From Pristionchus mayeri (taxonomy: Eukaryota; Nematoda; Chromadorea; Rhabditida; Neodiplogasteridae): DNA of 64,000 nt. This document shows, in pieces, positions 12,637 to 24,742 of this stretch (its first letter is position 1; the number at the start of each line of letters is the position of its first letter). The notes under the pieces are model-generated. The model saw nothing but the letters and a program-made list of their open reading frames with translations. It made no database searches and had not been told where the DNA came from. Position numbers and translations under genes: made by a program. Location of the stretch: positions 124,001 to 188,000 of the forward strand of contig BTRK01000006.1 in the NCBI GenBank assembly GCA_036245805.1. Reading direction: 5' to 3'.

Positions 12637-13150
12637 TGAATGTTCATTTTAATAAAGCTACATTTAAGGTCAATTTTCTAGAAAACGAATGGAAAGGGGC
12701 AGCTCAAATTTTGAGAGTGGATGCGCCTGAGCAAGAGCTATGTAATGAGGTGCTAGCGCAGAAAAGTGGAACACTTGGGTGAGAATTTTCCCCATTTAAC
12801 TTTCGGGGATCATTTGAACTTCCTTTTCAAACGTCTAATTGTTACACACGCCGCTCTCTTGGATGTCCAAAAATGATTAGATCCCATTTCTCGATTTCCC
12901 CTCCATTCCCAAGAAAGGCTATTCCAGCTCGATTCTCTTATGAGAGGCGTGATATCAATCGATTGGAGGAATCAATCAATTTCCAATCGAACGATTACTC
13001 GAATTTTAATGACCTGATGAGGCGGAAATGAATCGAATGACAAGGGAGAAAAGAGGACGGTCAGTCGAGTAACAAAGGATACTCGATTGAATCAATTGAG
13101 TTGCAATTTCATTATTCGATTGATCAATCGTTCTGCCGTTTCTACTAGCG

Positions 13151-13795
13151 TTTCTACTCGTTCTGCCGTTTCTACGTGGCGACAGCCTTATTCATTTTAA
13201 ATCATAAGTCTTACAGATGACTTGCGTCGAACTCAGATTTTCTTGAATATCTTATCGTCTTGAATATAGTGACTAAAAATGTTGTATTTTTATAAAAATA
13301 TTGTGCTCCCCTGTGATGATGATAAGCTCAGGGGTTCAAATTTTTTTTAGCCATAAGACTTCCCTCTAAAATTTACCATGATGCCCTTTCTATGCAAAGA
13401 TTATCATTAACTCCTACCTCATTCTGCCTGCCGTCAATATTTTAAGATCCTACAACTATCAAACAACTTCAACTATGAGAAGAATCGTTGTTAGCCCTGG
13501 ATAAAAATAATGAAGAATTGAATTACCTTGGAACACTTCACGCTTTGCGACGAAATATTCGATTTATTTGGAATGTATTACAATGATGTCTCAATTTGAT
13601 ATTCACGAAAGTCATTTGTGAATTAGAGTAATAATATACGTGATCGACCCGGGCGAGTAGAGGGACATTCGGTTCTTGGTATGGCTACGTCGAGGGATGT
13701 GTCTCATCTTGCATTTTAAAAAATGAACAAATGTACAGCACTGTGAAACTATGAGCGATCGACTCATTAACGCGAGAGGTGATTCATTTATGAAA
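13151..13795. other. Spacer, no gene recognised
   Basis: No supported gene. It should include the 3' UTR of the - strand gene ending at 13796. A TTTATT at 13563-13568 (AATAAA on the - strand) is a possible polyadenylation signal about 230 nt past the stop. Confidence 0.35.
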
Positions 13796-16700
13796 TTAGA
13801 AAAACATGACTGCAACGAGAGCAACCATGGCGGTGGCTGAAGAGATGGAGGCAGGGGCGGAATTCACTTTCTGAAACAACCGAAAACTTATTCTTAATAT
13901 ATTATAGCTCATTACGATTTATTTACATCTTTAATCTTTAAGGATGATAAATACATATTTTATAATCAGATAACTTGTTTAGAAATGATGTTAGGATGAT
14001 AGTCGTTGGCCGATTGCAAAACAATGACTGTCCATATTAACTACAGTGTTCCCCGAATAACTCGTCCATTCGCTGACATCATGAAGAATATAAATAAGAA
14101 ATGTTGACTCACTGCTTTTTCCGTGACAGGGCTGACCGTATTCGCCTCCAATTCACTCTCATTCTCATCGTCGACAACGATTGTCGATTCGGTTGACATC
14201 TCAGCTCCCTCGCTATCTTTTCCAGTAGCTCCCTCCTCAAATATGCACACATATAATAAAAATGGGTTGTGCTCGCCCGAGATCTTTTTGTTCACAAACC
14301 TTGCAACGAATTTTCCTTAGAACGGTGCTTAGATAAATAGCTCTTATTATTAGTCAGACACAGATTTTTGACACATGAGATCATTTTTCTCAAATATCAA
14401 CCTCGACTTCCTTCTCCACTTCATCTCCCATCCCGTCGGCCATCTCCTCGTCCTCGCCCTTCTCAGCCTCTTCCGCCTTCTCGTCCACTGAATCCGAGGT
14501 CTTCGAGTCTCCTCCGGCAGTTCCTTCTTCTGTCTTCACCTTTTCCTCCTGAGTGGATAGCATAGCCAAAAGAAGATACTGGACCATAACCTTACTAGGA
14601 TGGTTTTTCAAATTTTCAGTAGAACTGGGCGGTATTGCTGTCCAGCTCTGTTTAGAGACAGCCTCAGGAATAACAATATTACTTTCCCCACTATGAACCT
14701 AGAATATGAATCTCCGGCTAATTAGAAACTAACTAAAGTTCATAGCATTGTCTTATCTTTCGAATAAGCGGGGTCTAGTTAAGAATCTCAATGTCTCCTC
14801 CGCGGTTTCCCTTGGTAGAGAGAAAGTGTACCTCAGTGGACGACACCTGGATGCCCACCGCACCCGCGGCAATCTCATCTGTGTTTCCATTTGTTGTAAA
14901 TCTGATTACTGTGGACTTGCCAGGGCCCGCCTGAATGTAGCTGATGAACAAAAACAAAAAAACAAAATCCATCTGTAAATAATGAACTTGAAAGTTCTAA
15001 TGATTGCGAGTGCAAGTGAAACCCCTTTAAGAATAAGCGGGGAGGTAGTATTGAAAAATTACCTCCTCTTCCACAGCATCCTTGTCTTCTTCGGTGACAG
15101 GTCTCGATGGAATCAGTCCGCTCGTTTCGCTTTCTGCATTCGAAGGTTCCGAAGTGACGGGGCGAGTACCCATTACCGATTCCTTAAATGGTTGAAACGA
15201 GTGTGCATCAACATACCAATGTTTTCGATTTAGTTGGAAAAGGTCTCACTATCAAAGTGATAGCGGAGAAAACCCGTGCGGAATATCAAACCTTATCAAT
15301 TGACGAGTCCGTAGTCTCTGCTGTATCGTCAATCGAAGCATCCGTTTCACCGGTGGTCGAAGGTGCTTCCTACACATACGATTTCAAAGAAGTTCGTGAT
15401 CTTCCAAGAACGACTTCAACCTAACTATAAAAAATGCGACCATTTCGGACCAAGCGGTTCAATCATTCCAAGTTTTCACCTCGGAAGGCTTGGGTTGAGC
15501 GTGCACGCCTTCCTCCGTCTTGCCCATCGTATCAGTAGGAGAATCTACAGCAGCCGCAAGACTAGCGCCGGACTCAAACATTATTTTAAATTTTCACTGT
15601 ACATAAAAACTACAATATAATAATATTTTTCCTAGCCATATTGTTAGTTCTTATATGTATAGATATGAACAAAAATTAGGAATGGAAATTACAAATGCAA
15701 CCATTCGAATCTATAGTACTATAAATCGTGGTCTACCTTTCTACGAAGTGCAATGTATGAGGTTACTACCGTAGTTGTGCTAGGCGTGTTTTGCATCACA
15801 GCCTCTGCGAAAGATACGCCAAATTGTGTTGTATTGGCGGAAGCCTCTCCGATAATCTTTACGTCCTCTTCAGGTAGGACGTCCGCCATCACAGTAGTAG
15901 TTGAAGTGGTGAATCCGTCCTCCTTAGGTGGCCCCAATGGAACATCAGGTTCGAGAACAGGAGCAAATTCAAAGAGCGATGGATCGAAACCGTCCATCAC
16001 AGGTGAGCTGTCTGGAGACTGCAAATTTGTGTGGCTAGTGGTGAACTACTATACAGTAGTGGTGTGACATCGACTGAATTCTAAGAGTGGAGTGAGTACA
16101 AAATGTGATGCTTCACACTACTCACACTCTCCGTCTCGATAGAAGTATCGTTCGAGAACTCCTATAATATGATAGCGTAATTGATGCGAGATAAGGAAAC
16201 AAACCATTCCTGGTTGCATTTCTTGCTTCTTCATCATGTCACCACCAATCTCCTGGAATATGTTGAGAATATTTTGTATTATACAATATGGAGTTTTACC
16301 TTGTCGAATGTCTCGAGATTCGTGAGGTATACACACTTCTCAGGTATATTCGCGAGATAGGACAAAGCGACGAGCTACAAGTAATTTGCTGTGATGCTTA
16401 CATCTTCATGTACTTGCCTGGGAAGCTGTATCATTAGTGTTCTCGCTCTGAGCTTGCAGCATATCCCAACCGATTTCGACCTGGTGACGAGCAATCTATA
16501 AATATATAATATTAACTGTAGTGAATAAGTAAAGGTGTTGAATAACTTAAAATAATTTCAACAAGAAGCACCTCCTTGAACAGGTCACCGGCTCCAGCGC
16601 ACTGTTTATTCAACTGTTCACGCGCGCACTTGAGAACACACATTTGCTTCCTAAATCGAATGTTGTATTGAGACAAAAGGATATTATTGGCACTAACCCG

Positions 16701-16987
16701 CACAACGGTCCTGTTCCCTCTGCGGGGACATTGGGATTTACGGGTGCAGTGGCCGTGGAATCGAGTCGGAGCGGTACGTGCTCCGTTACTTCGCACACCT
16801 ACCGTATCATCATATTGTCAGATGAACGATTTCACATTGGATACCTTAGAGCAGTCCGATAGCGGATCAGTAGTGTCGGACTCGAGACAGTCATGAACAG
16901 TCTTCACTTCTATAGTTTTGTAAGGTATCAATTATGTTATTCGCGAAGGGAATGCTTGCCTTCCAGCTTATCCTTGCACACATACAC
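13796..16987 (-). CDS. Acidic Ser/Thr/Glu-rich surface protein with Cys-rich N-terminal domain and GPI-like tail (5' end in gap)
   Basis: Exons in transcript order: >16987-16960, 16909-16845, 16798-16698, 16650-16572, 16495-16418, 16374-16300, 16252-16205, 16161-16126, 16018-15770 (or 15737), 15572-15480, 15369-15292, 15182-15063, 14930-14847, 14698-14591, 14548-14402, 14235-14113, 13870-13796. Phases join throughout. The first exons encode a domain with about nine cysteines (including HDCL, DCSKVCEV, PLCGKQMC, VLKC, KQC and EKCVY), like the small Cys-rich extracellular domains of nematode CPG4 or T20D4.11/DUF19 proteins. This family call is tentative. About 300 residues of low-complexity acidic sequence follow, with several Ser-Gly pairs (VHSGES, SETSGL, and an exon starting SGAS) that could carry chondroitin chains. 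The last exon ends in a small-residue stretch, then AMVALVAVMFF and stop, which fits a GPI-attachment signal. The start is lost in the assembly gap. Confidence 0.65.
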
Positions 16988-17487
16988 NNNNNNNNNNNNN
17001 NNNNNNNNNNNNNNNNNNNNNNNNNNNNNNNNNNNNNNNNNNNNNNNNNNNNNNNNNNNNNNNNNNNNNNNNNNNNNNNNNNNNNNNNNNNNNNNNNNNN
17101 NNNNNNNNNNNNNNNNNNNNNNNNNNNNNNNNNNNNNNNNNNNNNNNNNNNNNNNNNNNNNNNNNNNNNNNNNNNNNNNNNNNNNNNNNNNNNNNNNNNN
17201 NNNNNNNNNNNNNNNNNNNNNNNNNNNNNNNNNNNNNNNNNNNNNNNNNNNNNNNNNNNNNNNNNNNNNNNNNNNNNNNNNNNNNNNNNNNNNNNNNNNN
17301 NNNNNNNNNNNNNNNNNNNNNNNNNNNNNNNNNNNNNNNNNNNNNNNNNNNNNNNNNNNNNNNNNNNNNNNNNNNNNNNNNNNNNNNNNNNNNNNNNNNN
17401 NNNNNNNNNNNNNNNNNNNNNNNNNNNNNNNNNNNNNNNNNNNNNNNNNNNNNNNNNNNNNNNNNNNNNNNNNNNNNNNNNNNNNNN
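16988..17487. other. Assembly gap (500 N)
   Basis: Exactly 500 consecutive N, a typical placeholder for a gap of unknown size. It removes the 5' exons and promoter of the - strand gene at 13796-16987. Confidence 0.99.
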
Positions 17488-19732
17488 GTAGATAATTTCT
17501 TGATAACTACTGATAACTCCTAACAGGTTATCGATTAGTAATGCGACAAAGTGGGGCGAGGCGGCATAGTGAAATACTGGATTTACGTGTTTTTTGTGAA
17601 TGGTCGATTGGCCAAATTGGGTAGATTGGGAAGAGGGATAGTGCATCTAAGGGACATCTGCTGAACAAAACATATCGAAATGGGCCATGGAAGGTTACGG
17701 TAGATTTGAGATCAAGAAGAGATCGGATAAAGAATATGTATGTTTTGCAATTACATATAATGACGGTCGAACAGGGAAGGTAGTGCCGTTAAATACATAA
17801 GAACGAGACGAGAGGGAGAGTTCAAGGTGGGTGAAAGTCTCAACAATACCTACAAACTTGTTCAGTATCAAAGACCGTGCGAGAATTGTTGTTAAGTGTC
17901 TAATTCTCTTCTTTAACTTTTGTGCTTTCCCTAATATTTCCCTGATCAATGGTATGTGTAATTTGATAAGAACAGGTGGTAATGTCTCCCCCATTTTTAC
18001 AATAATTGTTATCTATCGTAATTTTTCAAGGTGGGTGTTCAAGAATGAATGAATGTTAATAAAAGTGGACGAAATTAAATATTAATAAATTAATAGTAAA
18101 TATTTCGATGTCAACGGAGATATTTTACTGCTGAAGAATTTCTAAATCTTGATCATCATCCCTATATTTCGAGCAATTATCTTCGAATTCTTCTTGGTCT
18201 TATCCTCTGTTTTCTAACTTGTTTTATGGGCATACGTTGGTTGACACTGAAATATCGAGACATTTGTTTTCAACAATTTGTGATAATTCGTGTGAGAGAG
18301 ACTTAAAATTTCGGATTTAGCACCTCCTCTGCTCGCGCAGAGGATTTCCAAAAGTTGGATACTTGGATTTGAGTTTGAACAGATGTCGATACCCTACCCT
18401 CTCACATAAGGAACCTTTCCGACCGTGGGAATTTCTCGTTTCACGACCAAAATTGCCCCGGCGCTTAACATGACCATGGCAGTAAATAATAATAATTTAT
18501 CTACGCCAGAGGCAAAATTTGGAACGCTTCACGAATTTGCGTGTCATCCTTGCGGAGGGGCCATGCTAATGAAAAAAAGAAACCTACTCCAGCTTTATCT
18601 CCTCTAGTGCTCAGAAATATCATGCTGGTCAAAAAGTTTTGAACGATTTTGGCCTATGTGCATTCTGACATCTCCCTGCGTTCGTTGTTGCCCAATCAAC
18701 AAGGGTCTTTTTATTGGTTGATAGGAGCGTATACACTCTCTTCAGCAATATGTGGCGATTTGAGCCAAGGAAACTATACGAACTCAAAGTTGGGATCAGA
18801 AATAGGTTAAAACTTTATGACCAACGTAATAATATATATTTTGAGTTTGGGCAATACCGCATTTTAGGCTCACTTTTAATAAAACTTAAATATCAAATCA
18901 TTTAAAAACTCGACGTTCGCTATCTATTAGACCAAATCCGCGTACATTCTTCTCGACTCATCTTCCCAGATCATAATTCACCTAGATAAATCGACAACGA
19001 TTGAACCAGAGTCTCAAATTGTATCTAGAACAACTTAATATGCAAGATGGCAAGATACGAGTTTGAAGTGAACTCGATTGAATGCCATTGATCTACCGCC
19101 TTTCGTTCGCCGGTGTATATACTGTACTACATATCAGAAATCGAAATCGATGAGAATATATGAGTGACTATCTGAGAGAACTGAGCAATTTCACGTATGT
19201 GCCGTACAACGAAAAATAAAGTCTCAATTTGAAGATCGTTCTAGGGGCAACTTTTCGCGTAGAGTTCGAAAATCTATCTTAGAAAGCCGTCTCTCTGACC
19301 CCTCATTTCGTGTGTCGCGCTATACCTGGGTGGTCGGTTTTTGTAACTTTTGAACTTTTCAACCAAACCCAGTAATGAATAGTAATTCTGAAATAATTCG
19401 ACGAAATAAGCATTTTTTACTGTTAGAAGTGAAGAGCTAACTCATCTGTGAAAAAAAGTTTAGGCCATTTGAATTCTCAAAATTGGTGCCCTGACACCTT
19501 ATCCTCTGAATGCCCTTTTTTGAACATGTTCATTAGATTCCACGTGAAAGGTTACTCCTAGGTGCATATTTTCGCTCCAAAAGAGTGGGATGCATGGGGT
19601 TTCCCGCTTCAAGGGCTACGAAGTTTCCTCAGTATAAAATCTCAGTATAAATATATATATTTCAGGCGAACAATCGCGATTGCAGATCACTATTGAACAA
19701 ACATTTACTATTCTATAATGCAGAATAATATA
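17488..19732. other. Non-coding region, no gene recognised
   Basis: AT-rich sequence without supported exons. A segment at about 18302-18462 (containing TTGGATACTTGGATTTGAGT and CCTTTCCGACCGTGGGAATT) recurs in direct orientation at 25335-25490, marking a dispersed repeat. Confidence 0.5.
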
Positions 19733-20898
19733 ATATAATGCAGATTACGCTTCTTGATACGCGCCAAGCTGGGTTCCGTAAATGTAGAAGCACCAAATCT
19801 TCCTTATGTGAAACCCTCTCCTTTTATGCTCAGTCCTTGACCCACAAAAAATCAGTAGATACCATCTTTTTCGACTATCAAAAGGCATTTTCTTCACTGG
19901 GAATTTGCATTTTGGTTCTCACTTGGTTCATTTTGGTTCGCTGATGACCTTAAATATACGCAACGGTGCCTGACCATAGTGCTGACCTCCAACAAGCTAT
20001 TACTAGTTTAGAAGAGTGGACAACTAAGTGGAATATGACAATTAGCGCTCCCAAGTGTTTTGTTCTTCATCTTGGTCGTCTTAAAACGAGATCGCAATAT
20101 ATGCTAAATGGTAATTTCATCTCCCCAAAAGAACAAGTTCGTGACCTTGGTATTTTCTTCACAGGAAATTTACATTTTGGTCATCACATTGATCAAATTA
20201 CTAGAAAGGCCAGATCCATGTGCAATCTATTACTGTGCTCTTTTCACACTACTTCACTTGGTATCTTATTGAAAGCGTACAAAATATATATTCGTCTTCT
20301 TCTCGAGTCATATACCGTTATCTGGAACCCTACATCAATTGGTCTTGTTAATCAAATAGAATCTGTGCAACGAGAATTCACTAAACGTATTTTGTTCCGC
20401 TCTAAATTGCCCCTATCGTTCATATATTGATAGACTCAAACATTTCCAACTAGAGACACTTGAATATCGCCTATCCTTGAGTGACATGTATTTTATATAC
20501 GACTCTTTGCATGACTTTGTTCATCTCGACACCTCTTGTCTCTACACGATCGCTCCTTTCACTCGTAGTCTCCGTTCCTCTCATAAATTACGCATCGCCG
20601 TACCGTATGTAATGCCTAGTTCTTTCTCATCATGTGCATCTCGTTCCCTAACGCTCTGGAACTCGCTTCCCCACTCAGTAGTAACCATGCCCCGATCCCC
20701 TTACCGACACCTCATAAAAACAACTCCATCTTTTGCAATGCAGCCTTCTAATATAAAAATGTAACACAGAACTGCCACACATCCCCCCATCCCACAAGCT
20801 CGTCTGAGCCAAAATACCACCTTACCTAATCATCACGTCACTCCCGTACCATGTAAATGTTGGTGAATAAAGAATAAGAATAAGAATAAGAATAAGAA
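19733..20898 (+). pseudogene. CR1/Jockey-group LINE, 5'-truncated and internally deleted
   Basis: RT fragments read in several frames: QAGFRKCRST and TIFFDYQKAF near 19750-19890, a FADD catalytic box near 19935-19950, then the thumb and C-terminal region (NQIESVQREFTKRI and LTLWNSLPHSVV) to a stop at about 20763. Between the KAF and FADD boxes roughly 100 residues are missing, and frameshifts separate the blocks. The 3' end is a GAATAA tandem repeat at 20868-20898, as in LINEs with microsatellite tails. The copy is dead. Confidence 0.75.
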
Positions 20899-20924
20899 AG
20901 TGCGGAGTTTCGCTCATTCCTAAA

Positions 20925-21965
20925 AATCGATTTTTTCATATTTGAAAAATCTCCATTTTGAACGTGCTTTTAAAAATACAATTCAAATCTCGCAAGCTGA
21001 AATTAATTTGTATAATATGTACCGACATAAATGAGAAAAAGTTCTATAGAGGCTCCCACAAATTGTGATTTTTGAAATATTCTTGCATGAATATGCGATT
21101 TTTAAGGGTTCGTATTAGAAATAAATTATATTTCGAAAGCATTTTCTTAAAGTTTTGAGAAATTTTCACGTATTAATGTTTTTGAACACGAGTTTTGTCG
21201 ATTGGCATTGATTAGAGTAGGTTTTGCGTTGTCTTTCAAATTTCGATTTTCACATGCAAAAAATGTTGATATTTTTTGGATCGTTGAAATTTGAAAGAAC
21301 ACACGTTTTCCATTCACCGTATATGCCAACATTGTTTTAGGCATGAAAATTGTCGAATTCCCTCGAAAATACATTTTTCATAAATTATTTTTAGGCACTC
21401 TCAAAGCAGCGTTTCCGGGACTTTCCGAGCTCCGCGCCAGGCACCGCCCCCTTGATCCCGCCCCCAAGGGGGGCGGGAGGGGGTGGAACCAGGCTGCACC
21501 CCGAAAGGGGTGGAGTCTGGCTCCCTCCAAAAATTTGCCGATAGGTTTCCCCCTCGAACGTGAGTGAGGAGGAACGAGAATTGGTCAGCCCCGCGCTGTA
21601 GTCACGCGGGTCAGAGAGCGCTGGGAGGAACGAGAGAGGGAGAGAGGGGAGTGCTCTCCTCTCGGGCAGGGGAGCGAGGGGGCGCACGAAGAAAGAGGGG
21701 GGAGAGGGGGAGGGTTGAGGGACGCGCAAGTGGGGAGGGGGGAGAGGCGGGTCAGAGAGCGCGAAGGGAGGGGAAGGGGGAGGAGCCTGGCGCGGAAGTA
21801 GGAAAGTGCCGCGTTTCCATTCAATGATATTTCAAAAATCACAATGTGTGGGAGCATATGTATAACTTTTTATCATTTACGCCGGTACATATTATACGAA
21901 TTTTTAAATGTAGCAAACGGTCAAACTCGAGATTTTTCGAAGTTTAGAAAATCGATTTTTAGAAA
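20925..21965. repeat. Foldback repeat with a GC- and purine-rich loop
   Basis: The arms mirror each other: AATCGATTTTTTCATATTTG at the left against the complement near 21945-21965, and CTCCCACAAATTGTGATTTT near 21052 against its complement near 21830. The loop at 21410-21810 is abruptly GC-rich, and its + strand is nearly all purine from 21600 to 21790. Confidence 0.65.
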
Positions 21966-22529
21966 AAAAATCTCACAAGGAAAGGCCGCGAGGATAGGTT
22001 GGAGTTTTTGAAAGAGACATAGCGGGATCGAAAGAGGATCAAATTCTAAGAACTTCTACGTTTTTCAAATCTGCTGAGGACACATGCTGATCTCTGCGCT
22101 CATAGTGGGGAGGTCTATAAAACCGTCAATTTCTCAGGCTATGTTCCGAAATTCCACTACCACCCTGCCGTCCACAGAGGCCTTCAGCAGAGGAGTAGGG
22201 GTCACCGCCGTAGTTGGACTCCTCGAATTCTTCTCTGATTTGATATTAGATGACTACGGGCACATCACTGAGATCGTCCTAGCCATGGGACAGCTCTCTG
22301 TAGCTCTGATAATTGATCTACATTATTTGAAAAGCGAATTGCACAATCCATTGTTGGATGATGGAATTGTTTTTTTTCTAAATTTCCCTCCTTCGACTTT
22401 TTCCAACGCCATCAACTACATCCCTCATTCACAGTTTTTATGGAAATCAGAAGTCATATAATATATTACTGTCTAACTACATTCCCCACGGCGTTCTACA
22501 GGAGGTAGCGAGAGTAAGAGAGGATCCGG

Positions 22530-22890
22530 GAGTACGACATTTCCGCAACCGACATTTCCGCAACGGAGTGCCGTTTGCTTGAGAGTGGCGGTAGCAAGTT
22601 GAGAGATGTTGCGTTGTTACCAGTATATGCTCCCATACCTTTGCATATACAATTATTGTTACCAGGCGATATTGAGTTTCAACGTATAGGGGTTCATGGA
22701 AATCCATATTCCATGAACCCCGGGTCGTTGATTTGGAGTAAAACTCAATATCGCCTCGTAACGAAATTTATATATGCTTATGTATGGGAGCACATACTGG
22801 TAACAATGCAACAACTCCCAAGTTGCTACCCCAATTCTAAAGAAAACGGCGCTCCGTTGCGGAAATGTCGTACCCCCGAGGATCCACCTT
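22530..22890. repeat. Foldback repeat
   Basis: The left half (CATTTCCGCAACGGAGTGCC, GTTGTTACCAGTATATGCTC, CAGGCGATATTGAGTTT) is mirrored in the right half (AAACTCAATATCGCCTCGTA, GAGCACATACTGGTAACAA, GCGCTCCGTTGCGGAAATG). Related TTACCAG...GAGTTTCACTCC sequence occurs at 37360-37435 and 53040-53510. It has no coding capacity. Confidence 0.65.
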
Positions 22891-24742
22891 CCGTGGGAAG
22901 GTGGCGTATCCTGGCTTTGCAAGCAAAGTCAATAGCTGAGTGATTTTTGGAAAATTCTCAATTCAATGAAAGGAGTGAGATCATAATATGAGCTAAGCCA
23001 TGGAATGGGGGGGGGGGGGTCGAGAAATGGGTTCTAATCATTTTTGGCCATCCTGAGGCATGCCTGACTGACCCCTAAAGTTTCATTATGCATAGTTCAT
23101 TTTGGGAATCGTTAGAAATGGTGCGATTACGACAGCCTAAAAATTGAGCTACGCATGGGAATGGAGCTGAAATCGTGAAATGAGTTAACACCGATTTTGG
23201 TCATCTCTTGACATGTCTTTCGATCCCCCAAAGTGCTGTTGCTCTCAGTTCATTCTTAAGGTCACTGCACTGGGCAATCTACTTGAGTCCTTAACTTTGA
23301 CCGACTAAAATACGCTCCTGGTGCGTATTTTAGGGAAAATGTGTCCTGAGGCACCGTGATTTTTGGAAAATTCTCAATTCAATGAAAGGAGTGAGATCAT
23401 AATATGAGCTAAGCCATGGAATGGGGGGGGGGTCGAGAAATGGGTTCTAATCATTTTTGGCCATCCTGAGGCATGCCTGACTGACCCCTAAAGTTTCATT
23501 ATGCATAGTTCATTTTGGGAATCGTTAGAAATGGTGCGATTACGACAGCCTAAAAATTGAGCTACGCATGGGAATGGAGCTGAAATCGTGAAATGAGTTA
23601 ACACCGATTTTGGTCATCTCTTGACATGTCTTTCGATCCCCCAAAGTGCTGTTGCTCTCAGTTCATTCTTAAGGTCACTGCACTGGGCAATCTACTTGAG
23701 TCCTTAACTTTGACCGACTAAAATACGCTCCTGGTGCGTATTTTAGGGAAAATGTGTCCTGAGGCACCCCGCATGATTTTTTGGGCTCTATCGATCTATA
23801 AAAACTAGACGTCATGAAAATTATTTTGAACCGAGTTACAGTTAAGATAGTTTAAGTCAAAAGTGTAGGAAAAGATTCTCTGGCTTTTTGGATATGTGAT
23901 AGCTCTCGTCGAGCTCTTTCGAATAAGATATTTGCCGTTATTAAAAGTGCTGTATCCAGGGTGTGTTTTAAAACTTTTTTTGCCCCTTGACATGTTTGAG
24001 TTGAACTCATTTCATTCCATCTCTCACCGCGCGAACACAGCGAGATACAACGGAAAATGAAGAGGTCATCCTCTCTCAGACCGCTCTCCTCCGCGTGCTC
24101 CTTCAGGAATGATCAGTTTAAAGCATTATTTACTGTTGAAAAGTAATTTCATATCAATTCAAACATGTTAAGGGGAAAACACACCCTGGATACGGCACTT
24201 TTAGCAACGGAAAATACCATATTCGAAAGAGCTCGACGAGTGCTACCACATATCCAAAAAGCTAGAGAATCTTTTCCTACACTTTTAACTTAACCTACCT
24301 TAACCATAACCCGGTTCCAAATCAGTTTCATGACTTCTAGTTTTTATGCATTGATAGAGCTCAAAAAATCATGCGGGGTACCTCAGGACACATTTGCCCT
24401 AAAATACGCACCAGGAGCGATATATACATATATACTCAAAGTTAAGTGGGTCAACGTTTTTTCAACAATCTCCGTTATAGTACAATTTCATAAGATGAAT
24501 TTGAAAAATATTTAAAATTAATGATTTTTATGTGGAAATATTCAGATTTCCTCGTACCGTTTCAGAAAATAGTGAGCTAATTTTGGCTGTTGATCCCGGG
24601 ACTTTTATTGAACTGATTGTTTTGTGCAATACTCCTTTCAATGAATTAAGAAATTGCCAAAATACACTGAGCTATTGACTTTGCTTGCAAAGCCAGGATA
24701 CGCCACCTTCCCACGGAAGGTGGCGTATCCTGGCTTTGCAAG
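22890..24742. repeat. Large inverted repeat built from a tandemly duplicated arm
   Basis: The left arm holds two tandem copies of a unit of about 416 bp (22940-23355 and 23356 to about 23768). The segment at 23740-23990 is mirrored at 24160-24430 around a centre near 24080. The outer segment at 22898-22975 is mirrored at 24620-24715. The right outer end is the 59-nt perfect hairpin at 24684-24742. The arm is the same family as 8640-9300. Confidence 0.65.
24684..24742. repeat. Perfect 28-bp hairpin with 3-nt loop
   Basis: CTTGCAAAGCCAGGATACGC continues to CCTTCC, then a CAC loop, then the exact 28-nt complement. One half of the same sequence lies at 22885-22925, at the opposite end of the larger inverted repeat. 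Confidence 0.9.

Larger units (their letters stand above)
8556..13150. repeat. Large foldback element with an RTE LINE in its loop
   Basis: The left end begins TAGAGACCGTC, the same terminus as the hAT-type MITE at 44177. The left arm near 8640-8760 is mirrored at about 12850-12960 (CGAGAAATGGGTTCTAATCA against its complement). The tail at 13085-13135 resembles the right half of the 44177-44522 MITE. The right terminus is decayed, so the end is approximate. The arm sequence at 8670-9300 recurs twice at 22990-23890 and inverted at 24230-24430. Confidence 0.6.

Noticed and set aside
16891..17646. Long reading frames across 16891-17646
   Set aside because: They consist of the N gap and carry no information.
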